Shown piece after piece: positions 32,501-42,197 of a stretch of 64,000 nt of DNA (positions are counted from its first letter, which is position 1; each line of letters starts with the position of its first letter). The notes beneath the pieces are model-generated. The model had not been told where the DNA came from, ran no database searches, and worked only from the letters and a program-made list of their open reading frames with translations. The stretch covers positions 1,674,001 to 1,738,000 of the forward strand of contig NZ_CP089466.1 of NCBI RefSeq assembly GCF_021233415.1, in the 5' to 3' direction. The stretch comes from Halobacterium litoreum (GTDB lineage: Archaea > Halobacteriota > Halobacteria > Halobacteriales > Halobacteriaceae). The position numbers and the translations under genes were made by a program.

Positions 32501-32599
32501 CTACGACAGCGACGGTGCGAGGACGAGCACGAAGCCGGTGACGAACATCAGTACCGCGAGGCCGCCGAGCAACAGGAGCAGTACTTCTTTGTCTTCCAT
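32501..32599 (-). CDS. 32-residue single-helix membrane peptide beside coxA
   Basis: A very short gene: a charged start MEDKEV followed by one hydrophobic segment (LLLLLGGLAVLMF and onward to LVLAP). Such tiny single-helix subunits are known in other heme-copper oxidases. Two points support it as real. The ATG lies about 25 bases from an AAAAGG/CCTTTTG element that can also serve the divergent gene at 32659, giving a leaderless start. The frame is clean and hydrophobic in contrast to shadow frames here. It converges with coxA. Function is unknown. Confidence 0.6.
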   Translation of the reverse strand: MEDKEVLLLLLGGLAVLMFVTGFVLVLAPSLS

Positions 32600-32621
32600 A
32601 CCGTTGAGTTGCGCGCGACAC

Positions 32622-32632
32622 CGCAAAAGGCT
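32622..32632. promoter_or_regulatory. Possible shared divergent promoter element
   Basis: CGCAAAAGGCT reads as a TATA-like box in both directions. It lies about 27 bases from the GTG at 32659 on the plus strand and about 27 bases from the ATG at 32599 on the minus strand. Confidence 0.45.
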
Positions 32633-32658
32633 ACTCACTCGGTCGCCTACGGGCGAGT

Positions 32659-32952
32659 GTGAACGAACGCGAGCGAGGTGGACGGCGCGTCGTCCTCTGG
32701 ATGTACGCGGGTGCGGTGGCCGTCGCGGGCATCTTCGGGTACTTCCTGGGTGTCATCGTGTACGGAAGCGGCGGGCCGACCGGGCCACTCGCCGAGGGGC
32801 CCGCGCCGCAGTACGGGACGTTCGGCCCGGTGACCTTCGAGTTGACGCCGCTGAATCTCGCGCTGTTCGGCGTCGTGATGGTCGGCACCATGCTCGGCGT
32901 GGCGCTGGCGGCCATCGTGTACGTGTCGAACAGCGAGCGCGTCGCACAGTAG
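32659..32952 (+). CDS. Small two-helix membrane protein (DUF7520-like)
   Basis: A 97-residue protein starting at a GTG (MNERERGGRR). It has two membrane segments at about 12-33 and 66-88 and an extracytoplasmic loop with GGPTGPLAEG and YGTFGPVTFELTP. From memory it matches a haloarchaeal family tied to cox operons. Spacing from a TATA-like element supports the GTG. It may be a small oxidase subunit or assembly factor. Confidence 0.75.
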   Translation: MNERERGGRRVVLWMYAGAVAVAGIFGYFLGVIVYGSGGPTGPLAEGPAPQYGTFGPVTFELTPLNLALFGVVMVGTMLGVALAAIVYVSNSERVAQ

Positions 32953-32999
32953 GTGTCGCCGCGGGTAGGTATTAGTGGGCGGGCGCCGTCGGTGGTGGT

Positions 33000-33743
33000 A
33001 TGGACGTTCGAGAAGCGACCAGCGCGGACGCCGAGGGGATTCGTCGAGTAGCCAGTGCCTCCCTCGAGGCGACGTACGCCGACGCGCTCGGCGAGGACGT
33101 CGTGGCCGAGGCCGTCGACGAGTGGTACCGGAACGGCCGTCTCGCCGACCGGCTCGACGACGAGAGCGTCCAGTTCCTCGTCGCGGCGGACGACGGCGAC
33201 GTGGTCGCGTTCTCGGAGAGCGAACTCGACGGGGACGCGGCGGCGGCCATCGAGTGGCTGCACGTCCACCCCGACCACCGGGAACGGGGGTTGGGCGTGG
33301 AGTTGCTGGAGCGCACCGAAGCCGAGTTGCTGGAGCGGGGCGCGAACCGAATCGAGGGGCGGGTCATCGCGGCGAACCAGTCGGGCAACGAGTTCTACCA
33401 GGACCACGGTTACGTGCGGACGGGCGCGCGGACGCTGTCGGTGGCCGGCAGCGACCACACGGAGAACCTCTACGTGAAACTTCCCGAGAGCGAGGACCCC
33501 ACCCTAATCGAACCGCGGGAGACCGCGGAGGGGACGCTGTACGTGGCGTTCGACGAGCGCGAGCGCGGCTCGAAGGCGCCGTTTTACTCGGCGTACCGCA
33601 CCGAGGACCGGAACGACCGGTTCGGGTTCTACTGCGCGAACTGCGAGTCCGTGGACACGTCGATGGATTCGATGGGGCGCGTGGAGTGTGCGAACTGCGG
33701 GAACAAGCGCCGGGCGACGCGGTGGGACTCGGCGTACCTGTAG
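33000..33743 (+). CDS. GNAT acetyltransferase fused to a C-terminal zinc ribbon (DUF5816-like)
   Basis: A 247-residue fusion. Residues 1-155 form a GNAT N-acetyltransferase, with the acetyl-CoA loop in HPDHRERGLGVEL near residue 95-108 and the C-terminal NQSGNEFYQDHGYVRTG. The last 75 residues are a separate domain with KAPFYSAYRTEDRNDRFGFYCANC and two CANC knuckles (near 216 and 231), a zinc ribbon. I recall the second part as a haloarchaeal family occurring alone elsewhere (unchecked). The ribbon could guide the enzyme to a ribosomal or nucleic-acid-bound target. A TATA-like GGTATTAGTGG (32966-32976) supports the ATG. Confidence 0.85.
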   Translation: MDVREATSADAEGIRRVASASLEATYADALGEDVVAEAVDEWYRNGRLADRLDDESVQFLVAADDGDVVAFSESELDGDAAAAIEWLHVHPDHRERGLGVELLERTEAELLERGANRIEGRVIAANQSGNEFYQDHGYVRTGARTLSVAGSDHTENLYVKLPESEDPTLIEPRETAEGTLYVAFDERERGSKAPFYSAYRTEDRNDRFGFYCANCESVDTSMDSMGRVECANCGNKRRATRWDSAYL

Positions 33744-33776
33744 AGGCCTCGGGAGACGACGCCCCTCGAAAATACC

Positions 33777-33794
33777 AATTCGTAGTAACGAATT
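33777..33794 (+). promoter_or_regulatory. AATTCGT-AGTA-ACGAATT inverted repeat at a promoter
   Basis: Perfect 7-bp arms around a 4-base centre, ending 26 bases before the ATG of the zinc-binding protein gene. This is where the TATA/BRE region should be, so a bound dimer would block transcription. Confidence 0.5.
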
Positions 33795-33819
33795 TGGTGG
33801 TTCGGACCGATTCGACGGT

Positions 33820-34074
33820 ATGGACCTGACGGAGTACGAGGGCGCGAGTCCGGCGACCGACGCGTCGGCCACCGTGGAACACGTCACGCACCACCGCCGG
33901 TGGTCGCCGAAGCGCGAGTCGCGGGACGACTGCCCGAACTGCGGGGAAGAGTTCGAACTCGCGGACCGCCACGTCCTCGTCACGCTCACGCGCGGGAACG
34001 CCGACGCGGGCGAACGCCACTATTTCTGTGACGCGGCCTGCGTCGGCGAGTGGCTGAACGGCGACGCCACCTAG
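33820..34074 (+). CDS. Small zinc-binding protein (DUF7576-like)
   Basis: An 84-residue soluble protein with a treble-clef-like metal site: CPNC near residue 38-41, then a cysteine pair FCDAAC near 70-74, and a nearby His (HYF). The pattern resembles TRASH/FYVE-like small zinc domains. Its last 4 bases overlap the convergent acetyl-CoA synthetase gene. An inverted repeat covers its promoter, so it is probably regulated, possibly by metal or redox state; that is a guess. Confidence 0.75.
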   Translation: MDLTEYEGASPATDASATVEHVTHHRRWSPKRESRDDCPNCGEEFELADRHVLVTLTRGNADAGERHYFCDAACVGEWLNGDAT

Positions 34075-36053
34075 TCCTGGACGCTCTCCCGGATGTCCTC
34101 GACGATTTCGGGGTTGCGGAGCGTGGAGGTGTCGCCGAGTCCCTCGTCGTTGGCGATGTCTTCGAGGAGACGGCGCATGATTTTGCCGGAGCGAGTCTTC
34201 GGGAGTTCCGGCGTGAACACGACGGACTCGGGGCGCGCGATGGGGCCGATTGCGTCCTCCACCCCCTCGACGATGGCGGCCTCCATCTCGTCGTCGCCCT
34301 CGTAGCCGTCTTCGAGGATGACGTAGGCGTAGACGGCCTCCCCTTTCACCTCGTGTGCGCCGCCGACGACGGCGGCTTCGGCGACGCCCTCGACGCCGAC
34401 GATGGCGGACTCGATTTCCATCGTGCCGAGGCGGTGCCCGGAGACGTTGATGACGTCGTCCACGCGCCCGAGCACGGTGATGTAGCCGTCGTCGTCTATC
34501 TTCGCCCCGTCCTCCGGGAAGTACACCCAGTCCGACGGGTCGTCGGAGTCGGTGTCCGAGTACTCAGTCCAGTACTCGGAGACGAACCGCTCGTCGTTGT
34601 TGTACAGCGTGCGCAACATCCCCGGCCACGGCTTGTTCACCGTCAAGTAGCCGGCTTTCCCCGCGTCGACCTCCTCGCCGGCGGCGTCGACGACGCGCGC
34701 GTCGATACCCGGGAGCGGGCGGCCTGCCGACCCCGGTTTCATCGTGGAGATTCCCGGCAGCCCCGTCACCATCATGCCGCCGGTCTCGGTCTGCCACCAC
34801 GTGTCTACGATGGGACAGTCCTCGTTGCCGACGTGCTTGTAGTACCACTTCCACGCACGCGGATTGATTGGCTCGCCGACGGTCCCGAGCAGGCGCAGCG
34901 AAGAGAGGTCGTGTCCCTCGGGGTACTCCGAGCCCCACTTCATGAACGCCCGGATGGCGGTCGGGGCGGTGTAGAACTGGTCGGCCTCGTACTCCTCGAC
35001 GATTTCCCACATCCGGTCGCGCTCCGGGTAGTCGGGCGTCCCCTCGTACATCATCGTCGTCGTGCCGAGCGCGAGCGGGCCATACACGATGTAGGAGTGA
35101 CCGGTAATCCAGCCGATGTCGGCGGGGCAGAAGTACGTGTCCTCGGGTTTCACGTCCAGGACCGCCTGGCTCGTCCACGCGACGTACGAGAGGTAGCCGC
35201 CGGTCGTGTGCTTGACGCCCTTGGGCTCCCCGGTCGTCCCCGAGGTGTACATCAAAAACAGCATGTCCTCGGCGTCCCGCGTCACCGGCTCGACGGCGGT
35301 GCCGGACTGCTCGGCGACGAGGTCGTCGTAGTCGTACTGGTCGTCGCCGAGGCCGTGCCCGAAGCCGTCGTCGCCGAGGCGGTCCACCACGACGGTCTCG
35401 GTGTCGTGTCCGACGCCGTCGAGGCCCTCGTTCGCTTTCCCGAGGTGGTCGAGGGGGTCGCCGCGCCGGTAGTAGCCGTCACAGGTCACGAGATAGTCGG
35501 AGTCGGCGGCGTTCATGCGCGTCGCGAGCGCGTCCGCGGAGAACCCCGCGAACACCACGGAGTGAGGCGCACCGATGCGCGCACACGCCAACATCGCAAT
35601 CGGGAGTTCGGGAATCATCGGGAGGTACATCGTCACCACGTCGTCCTCCTCGACGCCCAACGCCCGCAGCGCCGCCGCGAACTCGTTGACCTCGTCGTAG
35701 AGGTCTCGATACGTGTACGTTCGGTTCGCCTCGTCTGTCGGTTCGCCCACCCACTCGATGGCGACTTCGTCGCCGCGCTCGTCGAGGTGGCGGTCGACGC
35801 AGTTGTAACTCGCGTTGAGTTCGCCGCCGGTGAACCACTCGTAGAACGGCGGATTCGAGTCGTCTAGCACCTCGTCGTACTCGGTCTTCCAGTCCAGCAG
35901 GTCGGCGGCGCGCTCCCACGCCCCCGGCCAGTTCTCCTCGAACTCCTCGTAAATCTCGGGGTCCGAGACGTTCGCCTGCTCGACGAACGATTCGGGCGGT
36001 TCGAAGGAGTCCTGTTCCGCGAGGCGGGCTTCGAGTTCTGGGTCTTCGGACAT
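34071..36053 (-). CDS. acs: Acetyl-CoA synthetase (AMP-forming)
   Basis: Converts acetate, CoA and ATP to acetyl-CoA, AMP and pyrophosphate; 660 residues, the full family length. Core motifs are YTSGTTGEPKGV (near 265), DTWWQTETGG (near 415), the hinge segment YITVLGRVDDVINVSGHRLG (near 530) and the C-terminal lysine in KTRSGKIMRR, the usual acetylation site. A TATA-like CCCTTATTGG at about 36081-36090 gives a very short leader. It fits with acetate use and with the thiolase and acyl-CoA genes in the window. Monocistronic. Confidence 0.96.
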   Translation of the reverse strand: MSEDPELEARLAEQDSFEPPESFVEQANVSDPEIYEEFEENWPGAWERAADLLDWKTEYDEVLDDSNPPFYEWFTGGELNASYNCVDRHLDERGDEVAIEWVGEPTDEANRTYTYRDLYDEVNEFAAALRALGVEEDDVVTMYLPMIPELPIAMLACARIGAPHSVVFAGFSADALATRMNAADSDYLVTCDGYYRRGDPLDHLGKANEGLDGVGHDTETVVVDRLGDDGFGHGLGDDQYDYDDLVAEQSGTAVEPVTRDAEDMLFLMYTSGTTGEPKGVKHTTGGYLSYVAWTSQAVLDVKPEDTYFCPADIGWITGHSYIVYGPLALGTTTMMYEGTPDYPERDRMWEIVEEYEADQFYTAPTAIRAFMKWGSEYPEGHDLSSLRLLGTVGEPINPRAWKWYYKHVGNEDCPIVDTWWQTETGGMMVTGLPGISTMKPGSAGRPLPGIDARVVDAAGEEVDAGKAGYLTVNKPWPGMLRTLYNNDERFVSEYWTEYSDTDSDDPSDWVYFPEDGAKIDDDGYITVLGRVDDVINVSGHRLGTMEIESAIVGVEGVAEAAVVGGAHEVKGEAVYAYVILEDGYEGDDEMEAAIVEGVEDAIGPIARPESVVFTPELPKTRSGKIMRRLLEDIANDEGLGDTSTLRNPEIVEDIRESVQD

Positions 36054-36182
36054 CGTTCGAGATATGGGTTACCATACCAATAAGGGTTAGTGGCGCGACC
36101 AGACGGCCCGCGTCGACGGGCGGCGTGCCGCCACGTGTCGTTTCACCGGAACGTTCTTCAAGTGGTGGTGTGAGACCGACTC

Positions 36183-36704
36183 ATGGCACAACGAACCAGG
36201 ACCAGTTCGTCGCTCGACACCGACCACGCGATCGCCGCCTCGAAGTACGCAGTCGGCGCGTACGTCGCCGGTCTCGCGGTGACCGTCGTCGTGCTGGCCA
36301 TCTTCGTCGACGGCTTCGACTTCGACGTCTTCGGCATCGGTGCGACGTTCTACGGCGCGCACAACGTCGATATCGGCACGTCGATGCTGAGCCTGAACTT
36401 CCTCCAGGCGGCCACGTCCCAGGAGAGCGCGCTCGAAATCCTCTGGGCGGTGCCGCCAATCGTGCTCGCGTTCGCCGGCTACACCTTCGCGAACACGCGC
36501 GCCGGCCAGTCGGTCGGGAGCGAACCGATGGACGGCGCGAAAGCCGGCGCGCTCGTCGCCGTCGGCTACCTCGTGCTCGCCGTCGTCGGGACGTTCGTCT
36601 TCACCGAGGGGAACGCCTCGCCGAAACTCGGGGACTCCGTGATCTTCATGGGCGTGCTCTACCCCGTCGTGTTCGGCGGTATCGGCGGCTACCTCTCGCG
36701 GTGA
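36183..36704 (+). CDS. Four-helix haloarchaeal membrane protein (DUF7978-like)
   Basis: A 173-residue protein with four hydrophobic segments at about 20-42, 88-106, 118-138 and 150-170, and an extracytoplasmic loop between the first two. The start MAQRTRTSSSLD is basic. I recall similar proteins in haloarchaea with no known role. It diverges from acetyl-CoA synthetase and converges with the mutase large subunit, so context gives no clue. Confidence 0.7.
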   Translation: MAQRTRTSSSLDTDHAIAASKYAVGAYVAGLAVTVVVLAIFVDGFDFDVFGIGATFYGAHNVDIGTSMLSLNFLQAATSQESALEILWAVPPIVLAFAGYTFANTRAGQSVGSEPMDGAKAGALVAVGYLVLAVVGTFVFTEGNASPKLGDSVIFMGVLYPVVFGGIGGYLSR

Positions 36705-36732
36705 CGGCGCGGAGAAAAACTGCGTTCGACGG

Positions 36733-38436
<1,704 letters not shown>

Positions 38437-38514
38437 GCCTGTAAGGTCTGGTGGAAGCCTGATAGAGGTTTCGAGGCAAAATTGGCGCGACCCGGAAGCG
38501 GCCGGGCGAACGCG

Positions 38515-39327
38515 TCAGTAGTGGCCCATGACGCCCTCGCGGCGCGCCCACCGCTGGCAGTAGTAGAACGCGGCGTACCCGAGCGCGAGGTAGCCGACGG
38601 CGGTGGCGACGAGCACGCCGAGTTCGCCGGCGGGGAACTCCCAGAGCGCGACGCCGTCTCTCATCGCGGCCTGGAGCAGTTGGCTGCCCTGTGCGAGGGG
38701 CACCCACTTCAACAGCGGGTACTGGTCGACGGGCGCCGCGATGAGCGCGACGAACACGAACTGCATTATCTGGAAGAGGTTCTCGACGCGCTTGAACCGA
38801 ATCGCGAGGCCGCCGAGCGCGAACCCGACGCCGAGCGCGGGCGCGACGGCGAGCACGCCGAGGGGAAGCAGCGTGAGCGGGTTGACCGCGAGCCACGTCC
38901 CGGTGAGCGTCATCATGAACAGCAACACGAGCGCCCCGGTGAAAAACGAGACGAGGACGTTCACGACGGTCTTCGCGAGCATCACCGGCCCGAACCCGAA
39001 CGGCGACATGAACAACTGTTCGAGGGTGCCCCACTGGGACTCGCGGGTGACGTTCCAGGAGAGCCCGGAGAACGCGCTCATCGACAGCGACCACAGCAGA
39101 TAGCCGACGATGATGCCGCCGATGGTGTCCGAGATGGCGGCGGGCGCGATGGCCCGGCCGCCGAGGAACACGCCGGCGAAGAGGATGAACATCGTCGCAA
39201 TCTGGGAGAAGAAGTTCACCGGGTACCGAATCATCAGGAGGACGCGCTTGCGCAGGGACGCGCGACAGAACCGCAGGTAGCCACGGGCGCCGGTGTCGAT
39301 GTCGCCGGCGGGCGCGGCGGCGCTCAT
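38515..39327 (-). CDS. ABC-2 type permease
   Basis: A 270-residue export permease with six membrane segments. The segment SGLSWNVTRESQWGTLEQLFMSPFGFGPVMLAK is the typical first cytoplasmic loop of ABC-2 permeases. The ATG overlaps the ATPase stop by 4 bases and GGAGGTGA (39334-39341) sits just upstream, so expression follows the ATPase. The C-terminus ends in CQRWARREGVMGHY. It belongs to the third exporter in the window; substrate unknown. Confidence 0.92.
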   Translation of the reverse strand: MSAAAPAGDIDTGARGYLRFCRASLRKRVLLMIRYPVNFFSQIATMFILFAGVFLGGRAIAPAAISDTIGGIIVGYLLWSLSMSAFSGLSWNVTRESQWGTLEQLFMSPFGFGPVMLAKTVVNVLVSFFTGALVLLFMMTLTGTWLAVNPLTLLPLGVLAVAPALGVGFALGGLAIRFKRVENLFQIMQFVFVALIAAPVDQYPLLKWVPLAQGSQLLQAAMRDGVALWEFPAGELGVLVATAVGYLALGYAAFYYCQRWARREGVMGHY

Positions 39328-40343
39328 TCCCCGTCACCTCCGGGGGCGCGGCCGGTCACGTCGAGGAACACGTCCTCCAAATCGGGTTCGAGGCCGTCCA
39401 CATCGAGCAGCGTGCAGTCGGCGTCTCGGAGGACGTCGAGGACCCCGTAGAGCGTGTGGTCGTCGGCGAGTGTCACCTCGAAGCGCGTGCGGTCGGCGAG
39501 GGCCTCCCAGTTCTCCACGATGAACGCGCGTTCGAGTCGGTCGCGCGCCCGCTCGGAGACCGCGCCCTCGACTTCCAGTTGGTAGGCCTGCGTCTCGAAG
39601 ACGCCGACGAGGTCCTCGACGGCGTCGTCGGCGATGACTTCGCCGTCAGAGAGGATGACCACCCGGTCACAGACCTGCTCGACCACGTCCATGTCGTGAC
39701 TGGAGAGGACGACCGTGATGGACTCCTCGTCGGCGAGCCGTCGGAGTTCTCGCCGGAGTTCCACGGACGCCTCCACGTCGAGCCCGAGCGTCGGTTCGTC
39801 GAGGAACACGACGTCCGTGCCGCGCGCGAGCGTCGCCGCCAGCGACACCTTCTGTTTCTGGCCGCGGGAGAGTTCGTTGACCGCTTCGTCCGCCTTCTCG
39901 GCGAGGTTGAATCGGTCGAGGAGTTTGTCGTGCCGGGCGCGGGCGGCCTCCGGGTCGTTGCCGCCGAGCGCGGCGAAGAACTCGAGGTTCTCGCGGACGG
40001 TGAGTTTCCAGTAGGTGTTCCGCGCGCCCTCCAGCATCGCGCCGACGTGCTTGTAAACGCCGCGGGGGTTCTCGTGGGCGTCCACGCCGGCTATCTCGAC
40101 GGTGCCCGAGGAGGGAACGACGAGACCGAGGACGGACTTGATGGTGGTCGTCTTCCCGGCGCCGTTCGGACCGAGCACGCCGACGACTTCGCCGCGGTTC
40201 ACCTCGAAGGAGACGCCGTCGACGGCCTGTACCGCGTCCTCGCCGTCGCCGTACGTCTTCCGGAGGTCGTCCACTGCGAGCACCGTCTCGCTCTCGGGGG
40301 CCGACTCGTCGGGCGGTCGTTCTCGCTGTGTCGCCTGACTCAT
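39324..40343 (-). CDS. ABC transporter ATP-binding protein
   Basis: ATPase of the third ABC-2 exporter, 339 residues. An acidic polar N-terminus (about 1-28) precedes Walker A GPNGAGKTT near residue 66, the signature LSRGQKQKVSL near 160, Walker B VVFLDEP near 182, and SSHDMDVVE with the switch histidine near 213. The C-terminal part ends in LEDVFLDVTGR. I chose the ATG at 40343; ACCATTATGCC at about 40366-40376 is the likely TATA box, making the transcript leaderless and ruling out an ATG at 40370. The regulator upstream is divergent and two palindromes lie between. Confidence 0.93.
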   Translation of the reverse strand: MSQATQRERPPDESAPESETVLAVDDLRKTYGDGEDAVQAVDGVSFEVNRGEVVGVLGPNGAGKTTTIKSVLGLVVPSSGTVEIAGVDAHENPRGVYKHVGAMLEGARNTYWKLTVRENLEFFAALGGNDPEAARARHDKLLDRFNLAEKADEAVNELSRGQKQKVSLAATLARGTDVVFLDEPTLGLDVEASVELRRELRRLADEESITVVLSSHDMDVVEQVCDRVVILSDGEVIADDAVEDLVGVFETQAYQLEVEGAVSERARDRLERAFIVENWEALADRTRFEVTLADDHTLYGVLDVLRDADCTLLDVDGLEPDLEDVFLDVTGRAPGGDGE

Positions 40344-40378
40344 GGACACATCCAGCGCTCGGGTGGGCATAATGGTTT

Positions 40379-40395
40379 CCAGAATGAACGTTCTG
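40379..40395. promoter_or_regulatory. Palindrome 1 between the exporter and its divergent regulator
   Basis: CCAGAATGAACGTTCTG, with arms AGAAT/GTTCT around GAAC (one mismatch). It abuts the TATA box of the ABC operon (about 40366-40376) on its upstream side, where BRE is expected. Confidence 0.65.
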
Positions 40396-40406
40396 TTTCT
40401 CCGCTT

Positions 40407-40423
40407 CCAGAACGAACGTTCTC
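40407..40423. promoter_or_regulatory. Palindrome 2 between the exporter and its divergent regulator
   Basis: CCAGAACGAACGTTCTC, with perfect arms AGAAC/GTTCT around GAAC. It repeats palindrome 1 with two differences, 28 bases apart start to start, and touches the TATA-like CTCTAAGCG (40421-40429) of the regulator gene. Two near-identical sites in a divergent promoter fit one regulator controlling both directions. Confidence 0.65.
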
Positions 40424-40476
40424 TAAGCGTTCTGACTGGAGTGGGGTTTTTGCCGGTCGGGGAGCGAGTCCCGAAC

Positions 40477-41325
40477 ATGACCGACGCCGACGCCGCCGCA
40501 GACGCCTTCGACGTGCTCTCGGACCCCTCGCGGGTCGCCATCCTCTGCGAACTCGCCGACCGCGTCCACGCGATTGAGGGCAACCCCGTCGAGTTCTCGG
40601 AACTCCGGCGCGCGACCGGGTTCGACGACGCCGGCCGCTTCAACTACCACCTCGGGAAACTCCGCGACCGGTTCGTCGTCAAACGCGAGGACGGCTACGT
40701 GCCGACGGCGGTCGGACTGAAAGCAATCGGCTCCGTGGAAGCCGGGACGTACACGAACGACCTCGAAGCGCGCTCGGGAACCATCGACTACGACTGCCCG
40801 TCGTGTGGCGACCCGCTCACGGCGACCTACGAGGACCAAACCGTCACCGTCGAGTGCGAGAGCGAAGCGAACGCGACGACGGTGCAGACCGCGGTTCCGC
40901 CCGCCGCGGCGGCCGACGCCACCATCGAGGACATCGTGGCGTTCGTCGTCGGCGACATCCAGCGCGACGTGGAAGCGCTCGTCGACGGCGTCTGCCCGAT
41001 GTGCTCCGGGCGCGTAGTCACGGGCCCGATAGAGCGCGGGGAGGCCGCCCACCTGAACGTCGAGTTGGACTGCGAGAACTGCTGGATGTCGACCCGACTC
41101 CCGGTCGGCGTCGCGGCGCTCCGACACCCCGCCGTCGTCGCCCTGTTCTACGACCACGGCGTCGACGTCCGCGACCGCTTTCTCACCGACTTCGAGTTCG
41201 TCGGCGCGCGCGAGGACGCCAAAATCGTCGTCGAAGACCCGGTAGAAGTCGAACTGACCGTCTCGGTCGGCGGCGACGCGGTGACGCTCCGCATCGACGA
41301 CGACCTCGACGTACGAGAAGTCTGA
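40477..41325 (+). CDS. ArsR-like winged-helix regulator with zinc-ribbon segments
   Basis: A 282-residue regulator. The N-terminal winged helix (about 8-85) contains DVLSDPSRVAILCELAD and DDAGRFNYHLGKLRDRFVVKRE, the ArsR/DUF7342-like arrangement of haloarchaea. The middle holds CPSC near residue 108 plus a later lone Cys, and a second cluster CPMC near 174 with CENCW near 201; these can form zinc ribbons. The C-terminus is a beta-rich ligand-like domain. It is divergent from the ABC exporter with paired palindromes between, so it probably represses the exporter and itself. The inducer is unknown. Confidence 0.82.
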   Translation: MTDADAAADAFDVLSDPSRVAILCELADRVHAIEGNPVEFSELRRATGFDDAGRFNYHLGKLRDRFVVKREDGYVPTAVGLKAIGSVEAGTYTNDLEARSGTIDYDCPSCGDPLTATYEDQTVTVECESEANATTVQTAVPPAAAADATIEDIVAFVVGDIQRDVEALVDGVCPMCSGRVVTGPIERGEAAHLNVELDCENCWMSTRLPVGVAALRHPAVVALFYDHGVDVRDRFLTDFEFVGAREDAKIVVEDPVEVELTVSVGGDAVTLRIDDDLDVREV

Positions 41326-41343
41326 GTGCCGGCGACGCGCGGA

Positions 41344-42165
41344 CTACTGGAGGCGTTCGACGGTCTCCACGAGCGGGTGGCGCGCGTAGTCCACGACGTT
41401 GATGTCCTCGATGGACTCCAACCCCTCCTTGTTCGCGGTGCGCGCCATCCCGAGGTCCACGCGCTTCCCGAGCACGATGACGTACGCGTCCATCTCCTCG
41501 ACGCCCGAGCGCTCGGCCGCCATCACGCGATGGTGGCCGTCGGCGAGCAGCAGGTCGCCGTTCTCGCCGTCGCCGTTCCCGCCGTTGTCGATGACGACCA
41601 GCGGCTCCGCGAGGCCGTGTTCGAGTTCGTAACTCCGCCCCTCCAGTTCGTCCGCGTACACCTTTCCCTGGGTCGGCACCAGGTCTGCGAGGTCGACCGT
41701 GCGGCGCTCCTCGCTCGCCTCGACGCCGTGAATCGTCTCCAGCGTGCGCTTGAGTTTCCCGACCTTCTCCGGGGTCGCGCGCTCTATCTGCGAGCGGATG
41801 ACGTCGGAGTTCGAGATGATGCCGACGAGGTTCCCCGCGTCGTCGACCACCGGGAGTTTCTGGATGCCCGACCGCAGGATGACGCGGGCCGCGTCGTTGA
41901 CGTCCATCTCGGGGTGTGCGACCACGAGGTCGTCGCTCATCACCTTGAACACGAGTTCCCCGGGGTCGGAGAGCAGGAGGTCGCGGGCCGACACGAACCC
42001 CTCGACGCGGCGGCCGTCACACACCGGGAAGCCGTTGTGTTCGCTCTCCGCGATACGTTGTGCCACGTCCCGCACGGTGTCGTCCGGCGACACCGTCGCC
42101 ACGTCCCGAGTCATGTAGTCCCCCACGACCGGCTTGTCCCCGTTGTGTTCCAGCGCCTCGTCCAT
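41344..42165 (-). CDS. CBS-domain pair fused to a ParB-like nuclease domain
   Basis: A 273-residue protein. Residues 15-125 contain two CBS domains (DYMTRDVATVSPDDTVRDVA and KVMSDDLVVAHPEMDVNDAA), which normally bind adenine nucleotides. Residues 155-240 form a ParB/sulfiredoxin-like domain with LLLADGHHRVMAA, where DGHHR at 209-213 is the signature. Together this suggests a nucleotide-responsive DNA- or NTP-handling protein; the real role is unknown. The ATG at 42165 is supported by the TATA-like AGTTTTTGACGG (42187-42198), which would start transcription after an in-frame GTG at 42174. It lies beside the TrkA-N/DHH gene. Confidence 0.85.
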   Translation of the reverse strand: MDEALEHNGDKPVVGDYMTRDVATVSPDDTVRDVAQRIAESEHNGFPVCDGRRVEGFVSARDLLLSDPGELVFKVMSDDLVVAHPEMDVNDAARVILRSGIQKLPVVDDAGNLVGIISNSDVIRSQIERATPEKVGKLKRTLETIHGVEASEERRTVDLADLVPTQGKVYADELEGRSYELEHGLAEPLVVIDNGGNGDGENGDLLLADGHHRVMAAERSGVEEMDAYVIVLGKRVDLGMARTANKEGLESIEDINVVDYARHPLVETVERLQ

Positions 42166-42197
42166 CGCCCCCACGTAGGGCGGCGACCGTCAAAAAC

